NCBI GenBank assembly: GCA_041584015.1
Contig: JBFHES010000044.1
Location: 1 to 20,892, forward strand
Reading direction: 5' to 3'
Origin: JBFHES01 sp041584015
GTDB taxonomy: Bacteria > Bacteroidota > Bacteroidia > Bacteroidales > M50B96
Length of the DNA: 20,892 bases
Made by a program: the position numbers and the translations under genes
Shown: positions 1-9,247 of the stretch, one piece after another
Layout of the letters: each line of letters starts with the position of its first letter
How positions within the stretch are numbered: position 1 is the first letter of the stretch
The notes under the pieces: generated by a model
Seen by the model: the letters and a program-made list of their open reading frames with translations, nothing else
What the model was told of the DNA's origin: nothing
Database searches by the model: none

Positions 1-3000
1 CACTTTTTAACCAGGCAGGTTTGGAGTGTGGCCAGGCAAGTGCTGTTGGGCTGGGTTTCACTTATGAGTTAAACTATATGCGTGGCACGACTGCAAATAT
101 TCCAGAATATTGGATCCCTACTCATTTTGTATGGAATTTTCAGAATCGTGGTGGCCACGGCGTTAGTTATCTAAATAGCTGGGAAGTACTACAACAAATG
201 GGGTCACCAAATTTTAATCAATATGGAGGAATGTCCGTTGGAACTAGTGCAACTAGTAATTACTATTGGCCCAATGGATACGACACTTATTATCAGGCCA
301 TGCAGAACAGGGCAGGAGAACTATATCAAATTAAAGTAAATACACCCGAGGGTTTAGAAACACTTAAATATTGGCTCTATAATCATGCAGATACAGGAAC
401 TGTTGGAGGCTTAGCCAATTTTTATGCAAGTTCGGGTGGGGCAGCCCAATATGAGCAATTGCCAATAGGTACGCCGCAAGCAGGAAAATATGTAAGAACT
501 GAATGGGGAGGTGCTGGGCATGCCATGACAATTCTTGGTTGGAACGATTCAATTTGTTTCGATTATAATAACGATGGAATGTATACCAATAACATTGATA
601 TAAATGGCGATAATAAGGTTGATATGCAAGACTGGGAAAAAGGTGGCTTGCGCTTCGCAAATACGTTTGCCAATCCTGGGGGGTACTCCTGGTTAGATAG
701 TGGATGTGCGTACATGATGTACGCAACATTAGCCAAAGCTTATCTCAACGGCGGCATTTGGAACAATACGGTTCATGTGCTAAAAGCAAAAGAAAGTTAC
801 GATCCGCTTTTAACAATGAAGATTAAATTAACCCACACAAATAGGTCTGCATTGAGAATTAGTGCGGGCGTTGCAAATGATTTAACCGCAACGGTGCCAG
901 AATATGAGAAGGACTTTCTTATTTGTAACAATGAGAGTGGTAACTATCCAATGCAAGGAAGCGGACCAGCCCTTGAGTTTGGTTTGGATATTTCTGAATT
1001 GTTGAATTATATAACACCAGGAGAAACAGCAAAGTACTTTCTAGTGATTAAAGAAATAGACCCGTACTACAATACCAGTTCTGGCATTATCAATTACTGT
1101 TCTATTATTGATTATAGTTCGGGAGCGACAGAATATTATTCATCAGGAACAAACATTGCAATAGCTGATAATAGTACAACATATAAATCGCTTAACGCAT
1201 CGGTTAATTTCTCTGATCTTGAAATTACAAGTGGTTTTTTAAACACAGCGTATTTTAATATTCCTTTTGAACAACAGCTATTGCAGACTGGAGGAACACC
1301 TCATTACAGCTGGGAGTTATGTAACGATTATAATATTTCCATCGGTCAAGGTGTAATGCCAATGGTTAGCGCCGAGAAGCTAATACTTGATAGTGTAATT
1401 GTTGGAGATGATAGTTATACATCACATGCTCTCGATTTTCAGTTTCCATTTTATGGAGAATTGTTTGATACTATAGTTATTTATAATAATTGTTATGTGC
1501 AGTTTGTATCAGAAAATTCACGTGTACCTTACGATCGATCTGCAAATTTGATGTTTAAGCTGCGCAAAATGATTGCTCCTTATTTGTTTGGTAATGGGCT
1601 ATATCCGGTTGAAGGAGATAGCATTTGGTTTGAAGGTGATGCCAATTATGCCACAATTCGTTGGAACTTTGAGGCTAGTACTTATGGGACTGTATATTTT
1701 AACATAGCGCTTAGATTACATAAAAACGGGAATATTGATTTCTTTTATGATCCAAATCTTGCAAATAGTGATAAAGGATGGATTGGTGGAATTTCGAATG
1801 GTGATTACCGAAACAATTTGATGCATGAATATTCAGGAAGTAATGGTAGTGCGGCCGGTAAGAAAATAACCTTCACACCTCGGGTATATCCTCATGAGCT
1901 TAAACTCAGTAGCGATGGTTTGCTCTACGGAACACTAAGCGATTCAATTGATCCGGTTGATATAAAGGTAATGGTGACTGACAATACGGGGCAAGTTAGC
2001 ACAAAGGAGCTGCGGTTCTTTTCAGAAGAAAATAGTGGGGTGATGATAGATAATGTGATAGTTCAATCTGGTGGAGATAATCAAGCAGACTATACTGAAC
2101 TGGCTGAGCTTACATTGGTTCTTGCAAATCCTGATAGCCTCGATGCCACAAATAATACGGTAACGATTTCATCTGCTGATCCATTTATAACAATACTCGA
2201 CAATACTGAAGAACTTCTATTCTTGGCGGCTCAGTCTAATGATTCACTGTCAAATGCATTTTCATTTATGGTGGCGAGTAATATTCCTGATGAACATGAA
2301 ATTAACTTTAATGCAGAGCTTGTAAGCCCGAGTGATACTATTAATCTGAGTTTTATGCTGACGGCCTATACAGCAGTACCTGAATATCATTCTTCAAAAT
2401 TTGTTGTTGGCTCAGGTAATCTACCAGAACCAGGAGATAATGGTAGCCTTGAAATTGATTTGATAAATTCTGGTGGCTCCACGGCAAAGAATATAAAAGT
2501 ATTCATTAGCTCAAATGATCCATACATAACAATTAATAGCTTTCAGGATAGTCTTGAGGTCTTAGCTCCAGATGAAGTTGGAACCACATCTTTTCTTATT
2601 AATACGCATCCGAATACTCCTGTCGGTCACGCGGCCATGCTTAATGTTCTGCTTACAGCCGATCATCTAATGCCTATCTCTTTTCCCGTTTCATTTATGC
2701 TTGGAGAGAAAATAGAAACCTGGGAAACTCCCGGAGGCCTATTTAATTGGTTACCCTCCGGTGACGAAGCTTGGTTTCAAACTTCAGCAGAATCCTATGA
2801 GGGTGCAACATCTTACCAGTCTGGCGATATTGATAATAATGAAATTAGCACTTTTAAAATAGTATTGGATGTTATCTCGGCAGGAGAAGTTAGTTTTTAT
2901 ACGAAAACTTCATATGAGTATTGTACGAATGGTGAGTGCGATCGTTTCGCTTTCTTTATTGATGGAGTTGAACAATACAGCTGGACCGGTTTTAGTAATT

Positions 3001-3878
3001 GGAATTTTACTTCTTTTCCTGTGGATGTAGGAACGCATGAATTAGAATGGAGTTATATCAAAAATCATAAATACTCTTACTATGATGATTGTGTTTGGGT
3101 TGATAATATTTCACTTCCGCCCAACAGTCTGCCTTATGGAGAGATGGCACTTAACTTAAATGCAAGTAGTGAAGAGGTTTGCCAGAATCAGTCGGCACAA
3201 TTGTTTAGTTTTATCGATGGTCTTTTTGATGGACCTGTTCAATACACTTGGAGCCCTGCTGATGGTTTGAATGATATCACTATACCCAATCCTATTGCTA
3301 CACCTCAGGTCTCAACAGAATATACGCTAAGTATTGCAGACGTCAATACAAGTATCGAAACCCGGTTTAATATTACTGTTAATCCTTCACCTTTAACACC
3401 GGTCATCTCATTTTTTGACGATTCATTATATAGCAGCGCCTCATTTGGGAATCAGTGGTTCAATAATCAGGGTGCTATTCCAGGGGCGGTTAATCAGGTG
3501 TTTGTACCACAGGAATCTGGCAATTATTTTGTTGTTGTTGTTGATTCCAATGGATGTGTTTCTGACGCATCAAATCCTATGTATTTCGAATTGTTAGCAC
3601 AGGAAAGCCCTATATCACCTACGGTTCATTTATATCCAAACCCATTTAAGGAATCAGTGGTGTTTGGATTTTCCATAGAAATGGATGAAGTATTGCTCGA
3701 GATATTTAATACAGAGGGGGCATTGCTTCGTCGATTCGATCGGGTTATTCTTGGACCAAAGGATTACTTAACATGGGATGGCAGGTCGATCTCAGGTGAC
3801 GAGCTGCCGGCAGGAACCTATCATTACAAGATACAATCAAGGCAAGGTGCTTTTAGCGGTAAAATCATCAAGCTATAG
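1..3878 (+). CDS. Giant T9SS-secreted papain-like (C1) cysteine peptidase, 5' end missing
   Basis: The open frame runs from the window edge (first full codon at 3), so the TTG at 21 is internal. By comparison with its paralogue at 4065 about 90 N-terminal residues, including the signal peptide, lie outside. The likely catalytic Cys is in LECGQAS (27-29), the His in GHAMTILGWND (519-521) and the Asn in RFANTF (660-662). A dockerin/EF-hand-like calcium loop lies between His and Asn (561-638). Downstream are an unidentified beta-rich region; an Ig (He_PIG-like) domain split by an inserted nidogen-like beta domain (about 1225-1990); two CARDB-like beta repeats (about 2030-2715); a jelly-roll, cleaved-adhesin/MAM-like domain (about 2715-3125); a PKD-like domain; an Ig-like domain; and a T9SS type A sorting domain starting at LYPNPF. 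The last part also resembles the FlgD Ig fold (WDGR...LPAGTY). It is predicted to be exported and surface-attached or released, and to cleave protein. The family call rests on motif reading; the substrate is unknown. Confidence 0.72.
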   Translation, partial: LFNQAGLECGQASAVGLGFTYELNYMRGTTANIPEYWIPTHFVWNFQNRGGHGVSYLNSWEVLQQMGSPNFNQYGGMSVGTSATSNYYWPNGYDTYYQAMQNRAGELYQIKVNTPEGLETLKYWLYNHADTGTVGGLANFYASSGGAAQYEQLPIGTPQAGKYVRTEWGGAGHAMTILGWNDSICFDYNNDGMYTNNIDINGDNKVDMQDWEKGGLRFANTFANPGGYSWLDSGCAYMMYATLAKAYLNGGIWNNTVHVLKAKESYDPLLTMKIKLTHTNRSALRISAGVANDLTATVPEYEKDFLICNNESGNYPMQGSGPALEFGLDISELLNYITPGETAKYFLVIKEIDPYYNTSSGIINYCSIIDYSSGATEYYSSGTNIAIADNSTTYKSLNASVNFSDLEITSGFLNTAYFNIPFEQQLLQTGGTPHYSWELCNDYNISIGQGVMPMVSAEKLILDSVIVGDDSYTSHALDFQFPFYGELFDTIVIYNNCYVQFVSENSRVPYDRSANLMFKLRKMIAPYLFGNGLYPVEGDSIWFEGDANYATIRWNFEASTYGTVYFNIALRLHKNGNIDFFYDPNLANSDKGWIGGISNGDYRNNLMHEYSGSNGSAAGKKITFTPRVYPHELKLSSDGLLYGTLSDSIDPVDIKVMVTDNTGQVSTKELRFFSEENSGVMIDNVIVQSGGDNQADYTELAELTLVLANPDSLDATNNTVTISSADPFITILDNTEELLFLAAQSNDSLSNAFSFMVASNIPDEHEINFNAELVSPSDTINLSFMLTAYTAVPEYHSSKFVVGSGNLPEPGDNGSLEIDLINSGGSTAKNIKVFISSNDPYITINSFQDSLEVLAPDEVGTTSFLINTHPNTPVGHAAMLNVLLTADHLMPISFPVSFMLGEKIETWETPGGLFNWLPSGDEAWFQTSAESYEGATSYQSGDIDNNEISTFKIVLDVISAGEVSFYTKTSYEYCTNGECDRFAFFIDGVEQYSWTGFSNWNFTSFPVDVGTHELEWSYIKNHKYSYYDDCVWVDNISLPPNSLPYGEMALNLNASSEEVCQNQSAQLFSFIDGLFDGPVQYTWSPADGLNDITIPNPIATPQVSTEYTLSIADVNTSIETRFNITVNPSPLTPVISFFDDSLYSSASFGNQWFNNQGAIPGAVNQVFVPQESGNYFVVVVDSNGCVSDASNPMYFELLAQESPISPTVHLYPNPFKESVVFGFSIEMDEVLLEIFNTEGALLRRFDRVILGPKDYLTWDGRSISGDELPAGTYHYKIQSRQGAFSGKIIKL

Positions 3879-4064
3879 CGTTACCAAGCATGCTGTCCTT
3901 ATGCTAGCGGATGATGCATAGTTTGGCCATATCAACTCGGTCAGGAAGCATCATGCGATTTTAATTGCAAATGTATTGCTTTGCCATTGGGATTATTGCT
4001 CTTGCTTTTTTTTGATATTTGCTTAAGAATTAGTAGCATTGGGTGAGCAATTAATACAAGTCCT

Positions 4065-7000
4065 ATGAATACTATCAAGCGCACCTCATTACTTCTACTT
4101 ATTCTTATGATCATATCGAGCAGCGATATGTATTCACAGAATAATATTCCTGAATTAATGCCAACTCAGGAAATCGAGCAGAAAGGCAAGATGGTCTTAA
4201 GCGCTAAAGAAATGCGCGATTTAGCGAATCTGAAGGAGTTTGTACCGCCCGCAAACTTTATGCATCACAAAACAACTTTGCCGGGAATCTGGGATAACGA
4301 AGATGAAATTTATTTCCGTCCTCTATTTAACGATGTGGCTCTTGAATGTGGGCAGGCAAGTGGTGTTTCCTTGGGCTTTGTTTATGAACTAAATTATATG
4401 AGGGGCACAGATGCTAGCTTACCAGAAAATCAGATTCCATCGCATTTTGTTTATAATTTTCAAAATAATGGTCAAAGTATGGGTGTCAGTTATTTTGATA
4501 GTTGGGAGGTTCTTAAGGAACTTGGTTCGCCTAGCGTAACTCAATATGGGGGAATGCATATTGGTAATTCCACTTCCAGAGAAAGGTATTGGGCTACAGG
4601 TTATAATACGTATTATCAGGGGATGCATAATCGTGCTCATGAAATTTACATGCTCAAAGTAAATACCCCCGAAGGCTTGGAAACACTTAAATACTGGATG
4701 TATAATCATGCCGATGGCAGTCCGGTTGGTGGTATTGCTAATTTTTATTCAACCTACATGGGCATTGGTAATTTAAACCAGCTTCCTGTAGGAACTCCAA
4801 ATGCTGGCAAATATGTTGTTACACACTGGGGCGGCTCTAATCACGGAATGACTATCACCGGTTGGAATGATTCCATACGTTACGATTTTAACAATGATGG
4901 CATTTATACCAATGATGTTGATATAAACAGCGACGGAGTAATTGACATGAAAGACTGGGAAATAGGCGGCTTACGCTTTGCCAATACTTATGCTAATCCG
5001 GGTGGTTATTCCTGGGCCAACGGAGGAACTGCTTTTATGATGTATGCCACGCTTGCTAAGGCCTATGGCAGTGGTGGCATTTGGAATAATAGTGTGCATA
5101 TTTTTACGGCCAAAGAAAACGTGGAGCCATTGCTTACCTTTAAGTTTAAAATTACCCACACAGATAGAAGTTCGATTAGAATTAGGGCTGGTGTTGCAAC
5201 CGATACGGCTGCAACAGTTCCGGAACATGAAATTTCCTTTAATACATTTAATGGTAAAGGAGGTAATTACGGAATGCAAGGATTAACGCCGGCAATTGAA
5301 ATGGGTTTAGATGTATCTGAGTTACTTAATTATGTGAATCCGGGAGATGAAGCAAAATATTTTTTAGTGATTGAAGAAGCATCACCAGCTACAGGTGAGG
5401 GAACAATCAATTATTTTTCTGTAATCGACTATACCAGCGGGATAAGCGAAACAAATTGTTCGGAAACGAATGTAACAATTGCGCATTTTGATATAACACA
5501 AATGGCTGTTAAAGCAGTAGTAAATTATAGCGATGTTTCTATTGTGTCAAGTATTTTAAGTCCTGCCGAAGTGGGAACGCCTTACCAAGAACCATTATTG
5601 GCCACTGGAGGTACTACTCCATATTTTTGGGAGTTAATGCATGATTATGATGTAAACATTAGCAATGAACCTTTTCCAACAACTAGCGCTCAGAGTATTA
5701 CCACATCGCATTACGATTATGGTTTTGCTGGTCATGCTCTAGATTTTGAATTCCCGTTTTATGGTGAACGTTTCGATAGTGTTGTAATTTTTAATGATGG
5801 ATATTTGTTATTTGCCTATGAAGATTTTACCTGGCGATATGCACGCTCCAAGTCTTTGTTGTTTAAACTGCACAAAATGATTGCGCCGTATATGGCGGAT
5901 ATAAATTACTCACTGTCGAGCGGTGATGGTATTTGGTACGAAGGTGATGCGAACTCGGCAACCTTTCGTTGGAAAGGTTATCTCGATGGGCAAGGTTCAT
6001 CTGATTTCAACTTTGCTGTAAGCTTGTTTCCAAATGGTGCAATAGACTTTTATTATGGAGCTATTGATTATTCCAATGATCATGAATGGTATGGAGGAAT
6101 CACCGATGGAGATCATCGTAATTATATCATGCATGAGTATTCCAACCAGAGCGTGCCTCCGAATACCCGCATAAGTTTTACTCCACGGGTTTATCCACCA
6201 GAAATTAAAGTAACTACCGATGGCTATATTGTTGGAACATTAACTGATACAGTCGCTCCGGTTGAATTAAAGGTGCGAGCCACTGACAATAATGGATTGT
6301 TTACAGAGAAGTTGTTGCTGTTCTTTTCCAATGGATTTTCAGGCATTGTGCAGGATGCAGTAAGTGTTTTCTCAGGAACAGACAATATTGTTGAGAATGC
6401 TGAATTGGCTGTTATTAGTCTGGATTTAATGAACCTAGATAGCGTTGCTGTTACAAATGGTACAGTAACAGTTTCATCAACTAATGCTTATGTAACAATG
6501 TTAGATGATACTGAAAACTTCGCACTTGCGCCGCCCAATACAGTCATAAGCTTAAGCGATGCGTTCACTTTTAATGTATCAATGGATGTACCTAATGTGC
6601 ACGATATTGTTTTTCATGCCTTGGTTGAGGCAGACAATGATACTTCAGAATTCGAATTCTTATTTACCGCATATGCTCCAACAATCGAAAAAATAAGCAG
6701 TGAGATTGATGATGGTGCAAATGGCATTCTTGATCCGGGAGAAACAGCTGATTTATTGATTAGTTTTGCCAATAACGGAGGAACTGAAGCCAACAATCTA
6801 AGCGGATTTATAAGTACTAACGATCCGTATGTTTCACTAATAAGCATTCAGGATAATATCGATACGCTTGCTGTTCAGGATATGAAAGAACTGAGCTATC
6901 AGTTAGCTGTTCATGCCAATACACCAATTGGTCATGTTGCTCATCTTAATCTTGATTTGATTGCCGATGATCTGAGTCCTGCATTTTTCGATGTTGAGGT

Positions 7001-8186
7001 TGCAATCGGAAGTATGGTTGAAGGTTGGGAAACAATCGGCGGCTTTTTCGATTGGCAGAGTGGGGGAGATACTGCCTGGTTTCAAACCTCTTTAGAATTT
7101 TATGAAGATACAAGCTGTTTACAATCTGGAGATATTGACGATTATGGTGAAACAAGTTTCTCCTTAGAGCTGGATGTTATAGCAAACGGATTTATCAGTT
7201 TTGCGCGTAAGGTTTCATGTGAGTATCATTCACTTACCAATTACGATTATTTGGTATTCTATATTGATGGAGTTGAGCAACAGCGCTGGGATAGTCTGCG
7301 GGATTGGGAAGAATTTGAATACCCGGTTGTGGCAGGGCTCCATACATTCCAATGGATGTATCATAAAGATTTGAGTGTGTCGAGTTTTAGCGATTGTGCA
7401 TGGATTGATAAAATAGTTTTGCCACCTAACAACTTGATTTATGGACCGCCGGCCGTTGCGCTTAGTGCCAACGATTATGAGTTGTGTGCTGGCCAGTCTA
7501 CTCATTTATTCAGTTTTGTTGATGGAGTTTTCGATGGTCCAATTACTTATAGTTGGAGTCCGGGGCTGGGCTTAAGCGATTCTACAATCGCAGAACCACT
7601 TGCCTCTCCCGAATTATCAACCGAGTATTCGCTCATCGTTTCTGATGGAACTAATTCAGCCGATACAAGTATTTATATAACCGTGTTTCCTGTACCCGAC
7701 GTTCCTGTCATTATGATTAATGCAGATACCTTAATAAGTAGTGCGCCAACAGGTAATCAATGGTTCAATGCACAAGGTCCTATTTTAGGGGCTATATATT
7801 CAGAATATGTTCCAACTTCCAGTGGCGATTTTTATGTAATTGCAATGGATGCAAATGGATGCGTTTCCGAACCTTCGGATGTACTGCATTTTGTACCTCT
7901 CGAAAATAACCTGATTAAACGGGAGCAAATAAGCTTGTATCCGAATCCGTTTACAGACAAGATTACGTTCGAAATAGGTGGTTTAGAAAGCAAGCTTATT
8001 CTAGAAATTTTCTCAATAGATGGCAAGCTACAGCAGAGGTTTGAAGTTCATCACACCGTAGGTGGAATGTACCAGGTTGAATGGGATGGGAAAAATTTGT
8101 CAGGAGAGCAGGTGCCACCGGGTAGTTATCAATATAGGTTATATGGTGACGTGCAATTGTTAAGTGGCCGGTTTGTGAAATTATAA
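4065..8186 (+). CDS. Giant T9SS-secreted papain-like (C1) cysteine peptidase, complete paralogue
   Basis: This 1373-residue protein starts with a clear signal peptide (MNTIKRTSLLLLILMIIS, cleavage near residue 24). Catalytic candidates are Cys95 in LECGQAS, His260 in NHGMTITGWND and Asn307 in RFANTY. Residues 274-299 hold a DxNxDxxxDxxDW calcium loop between His and Asn. Beyond the peptidase (about 85-340) come a beta-rich region (345-480); a He_PIG-like Ig domain in two halves (about 495-524 and 717-744) flanking a nidogen-like insert (557-688); two CARDB-like repeats (760-982); a jelly-roll/adhesin-like domain (985-1125); a PKD-like domain (1127-1209); an Ig-like domain (1210-1281); and the T9SS sorting domain (1288-1373, LYPNPF). 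It is collinear with the gene ending at 3878, so the two arose by tandem duplication. The peptidase domains look about two-thirds identical by eye and the C-terminal domains less. Papain's oxyanion Gln is not obvious six residues before the Cys. Confidence 0.75.
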   Translation: MNTIKRTSLLLLILMIISSSDMYSQNNIPELMPTQEIEQKGKMVLSAKEMRDLANLKEFVPPANFMHHKTTLPGIWDNEDEIYFRPLFNDVALECGQASGVSLGFVYELNYMRGTDASLPENQIPSHFVYNFQNNGQSMGVSYFDSWEVLKELGSPSVTQYGGMHIGNSTSRERYWATGYNTYYQGMHNRAHEIYMLKVNTPEGLETLKYWMYNHADGSPVGGIANFYSTYMGIGNLNQLPVGTPNAGKYVVTHWGGSNHGMTITGWNDSIRYDFNNDGIYTNDVDINSDGVIDMKDWEIGGLRFANTYANPGGYSWANGGTAFMMYATLAKAYGSGGIWNNSVHIFTAKENVEPLLTFKFKITHTDRSSIRIRAGVATDTAATVPEHEISFNTFNGKGGNYGMQGLTPAIEMGLDVSELLNYVNPGDEAKYFLVIEEASPATGEGTINYFSVIDYTSGISETNCSETNVTIAHFDITQMAVKAVVNYSDVSIVSSILSPAEVGTPYQEPLLATGGTTPYFWELMHDYDVNISNEPFPTTSAQSITTSHYDYGFAGHALDFEFPFYGERFDSVVIFNDGYLLFAYEDFTWRYARSKSLLFKLHKMIAPYMADINYSLSSGDGIWYEGDANSATFRWKGYLDGQGSSDFNFAVSLFPNGAIDFYYGAIDYSNDHEWYGGITDGDHRNYIMHEYSNQSVPPNTRISFTPRVYPPEIKVTTDGYIVGTLTDTVAPVELKVRATDNNGLFTEKLLLFFSNGFSGIVQDAVSVFSGTDNIVENAELAVISLDLMNLDSVAVTNGTVTVSSTNAYVTMLDDTENFALAPPNTVISLSDAFTFNVSMDVPNVHDIVFHALVEADNDTSEFEFLFTAYAPTIEKISSEIDDGANGILDPGETADLLISFANNGGTEANNLSGFISTNDPYVSLISIQDNIDTLAVQDMKELSYQLAVHANTPIGHVAHLNLDLIADDLSPAFFDVEVAIGSMVEGWETIGGFFDWQSGGDTAWFQTSLEFYEDTSCLQSGDIDDYGETSFSLELDVIANGFISFARKVSCEYHSLTNYDYLVFYIDGVEQQRWDSLRDWEEFEYPVVAGLHTFQWMYHKDLSVSSFSDCAWIDKIVLPPNNLIYGPPAVALSANDYELCAGQSTHLFSFVDGVFDGPITYSWSPGLGLSDSTIAEPLASPELSTEYSLIVSDGTNSADTSIYITVFPVPDVPVIMINADTLISSAPTGNQWFNAQGPILGAIYSEYVPTSSGDFYVIAMDANGCVSEPSDVLHFVPLENNLIKREQISLYPNPFTDKITFEIGGLESKLILEIFSIDGKLQQRFEVHHTVGGMYQVEWDGKNLSGEQVPPGSYQYRLYGDVQLLSGRFVKL

Positions 8187-8454
8187 GCATGTTGCTTATT
8201 GAATGTAGCACTTTTAATTCCAATTATTTCTGCCATCATCCCATTGATTCCTTTAATGGATAAACGATGGTTAACACACACCGCGGCTATGATTTCATGC
8301 GAAAGAATTGGGTTTGTTGATGAATACCAATTTGTGAATACTTCAAGGATGAAGCTGTTTTCCTAAACATACAGATGATTTTTGTTCAGAACAATAATTA
8401 TATTTTCTTTGTTATTGAAATAATTTATTAATCAATATAGATATATAATTAAAT

Positions 8455-9027
8455 ATGATGCGTTTTTTTTCCATTTCCCTTTTAGTGATTATTAGCTTAT
8501 TCAGTTTTGGACAAACTGAGTTAAATATTGATAAATTAAGCTATCAAGATGGTTTAATGTATGCTCCTGGAGCAACGGAGCCATTCACAGGAAATGCTTA
8601 CAGTGGATACTCAAATGGTAATATATTTAATGAAATAACCTATGAGAACGGGGTGGCTCACGGGAAAAGTATCACCTACTTCGAAACAGGCAAGGTACAG
8701 TCAGTAGAGACATTTAGTGAAGGGATGTATCATGGAACTGTGGTGAGCTACTACAGTAATGGAAATATTGAAAGTTCACTCACCTATGATAAGGATTACA
8801 TGAATGGTGTGGCCACTTATTATTATGAAAATGGTCAGAAGCAAAGCGAAGGTGTTTATGATGATTGTAAATACGAAGGAGTTTGGTCGTTTTGGTATGA
8901 CAATGGCCAGCTTGAAAAAAAAGGGAACTATCACAAAGCCCTGGAAGAAGGTGCTTGGGAGTTCTATTCAAAAGATGGGAAGCTGATGAAGAAGCTTACC
9001 TATGAAGCCGGCCAGGTTATAAACTAA
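8455..9027 (+). CDS. Small secreted MORN-repeat (MORN_2/YwqK-like) protein
   Basis: This 190-residue protein has an N-terminal signal peptide (MMRFFSISLLVIISLFSFGQ) and is then built almost wholly of about six repeats of roughly 23 residues. Each follows the pattern G-xxxx-Y-xxNG-xxxxxxx-Y-xxG, for example SYYSNGNIESSLTYDKDYMNG and YYENGQKQSEGVYDD. This is the MORN_2 type repeat common in Bacteroidota exported proteins, sometimes labelled YwqK-like antitoxin; nothing here supports a toxin-antitoxin role. It has no sorting domain, so it probably stays in the periplasm or at the outer membrane. Two adjacent ATG codons (8455 and 8458) could both start it. It sits alone between the cysteine and serine peptidase pairs, after a 268-base AT-rich gap. 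Its function is unknown; MORN sheets usually act as protein or membrane binding surfaces. Confidence 0.8.
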   Translation: MMRFFSISLLVIISLFSFGQTELNIDKLSYQDGLMYAPGATEPFTGNAYSGYSNGNIFNEITYENGVAHGKSITYFETGKVQSVETFSEGMYHGTVVSYYSNGNIESSLTYDKDYMNGVATYYYENGQKQSEGVYDDCKYEGVWSFWYDNGQLEKKGNYHKALEEGAWEFYSKDGKLMKKLTYEAGQVIN

Positions 9028-9223
9028 AAATAAGGGATTTATTTAACTTGAATTGATACCTCCAGCGCTAGCTGTATTTTACTGGCTGATATGTTACCTA
9101 GCAAAACATAATTGAACTCGTAGCTGTTGATACTAATAATTCATACCTTTTTTTATGCTCCATAACTACTCATGGAGTCTTATAAAAAGCTGTTAAATAG
9201 GAATACAGTTCGATCAAAAGTTA

Positions 9224-9231
9224 TAGTTTTG
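9224..9231 (+). promoter_or_regulatory. Bacteroidota -7 promoter element for the first serine peptidase
   Basis: TAGTTTTG matches the Bacteroidota -7 consensus TAnnTTTG exactly. No good TTTG box is seen about 19 bases upstream. A start of transcription near 9237 would leave only about 11 bases before the ATG at 9248 but about 23 before the in-frame ATG at 9260. This favours the second start for the serine peptidase. Confidence 0.45.
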
Positions 9232-9247
9232 GCGTTCTTAAAAACAA

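Noticed and set aside
21..23. TTG at 21 as the start of the first peptidase gene
   Set aside because: The frame stays open to the window edge, and the upstream residues LFNQAG align with LFNDVA in the complete paralogue, so this is an internal Leu.
561..638. Cellulosome dockerin
   Set aside because: Only one loop pair is present, inside the catalytic domain, and there is no cohesin or scaffoldin nearby.
364..729. Minus-strand open frame of 121 codons
   Set aside because: It lies wholly inside the conserved peptidase domain, is rich in His, Tyr and Ser as antisense shadows are, and shows no recognisable domain.
8455..9027. Toxin-antitoxin antitoxin, as YwqK-like MORN proteins are sometimes labelled
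   Set aside because: It has a signal peptide, and no toxin gene is next to it.
9158..9177. Inverted repeat CTCCAT / ATGGAG before the first serine peptidase
   Set aside because: The stem has only 6 bp and no T-tract follows; it could arise by chance in an AT-rich gap.
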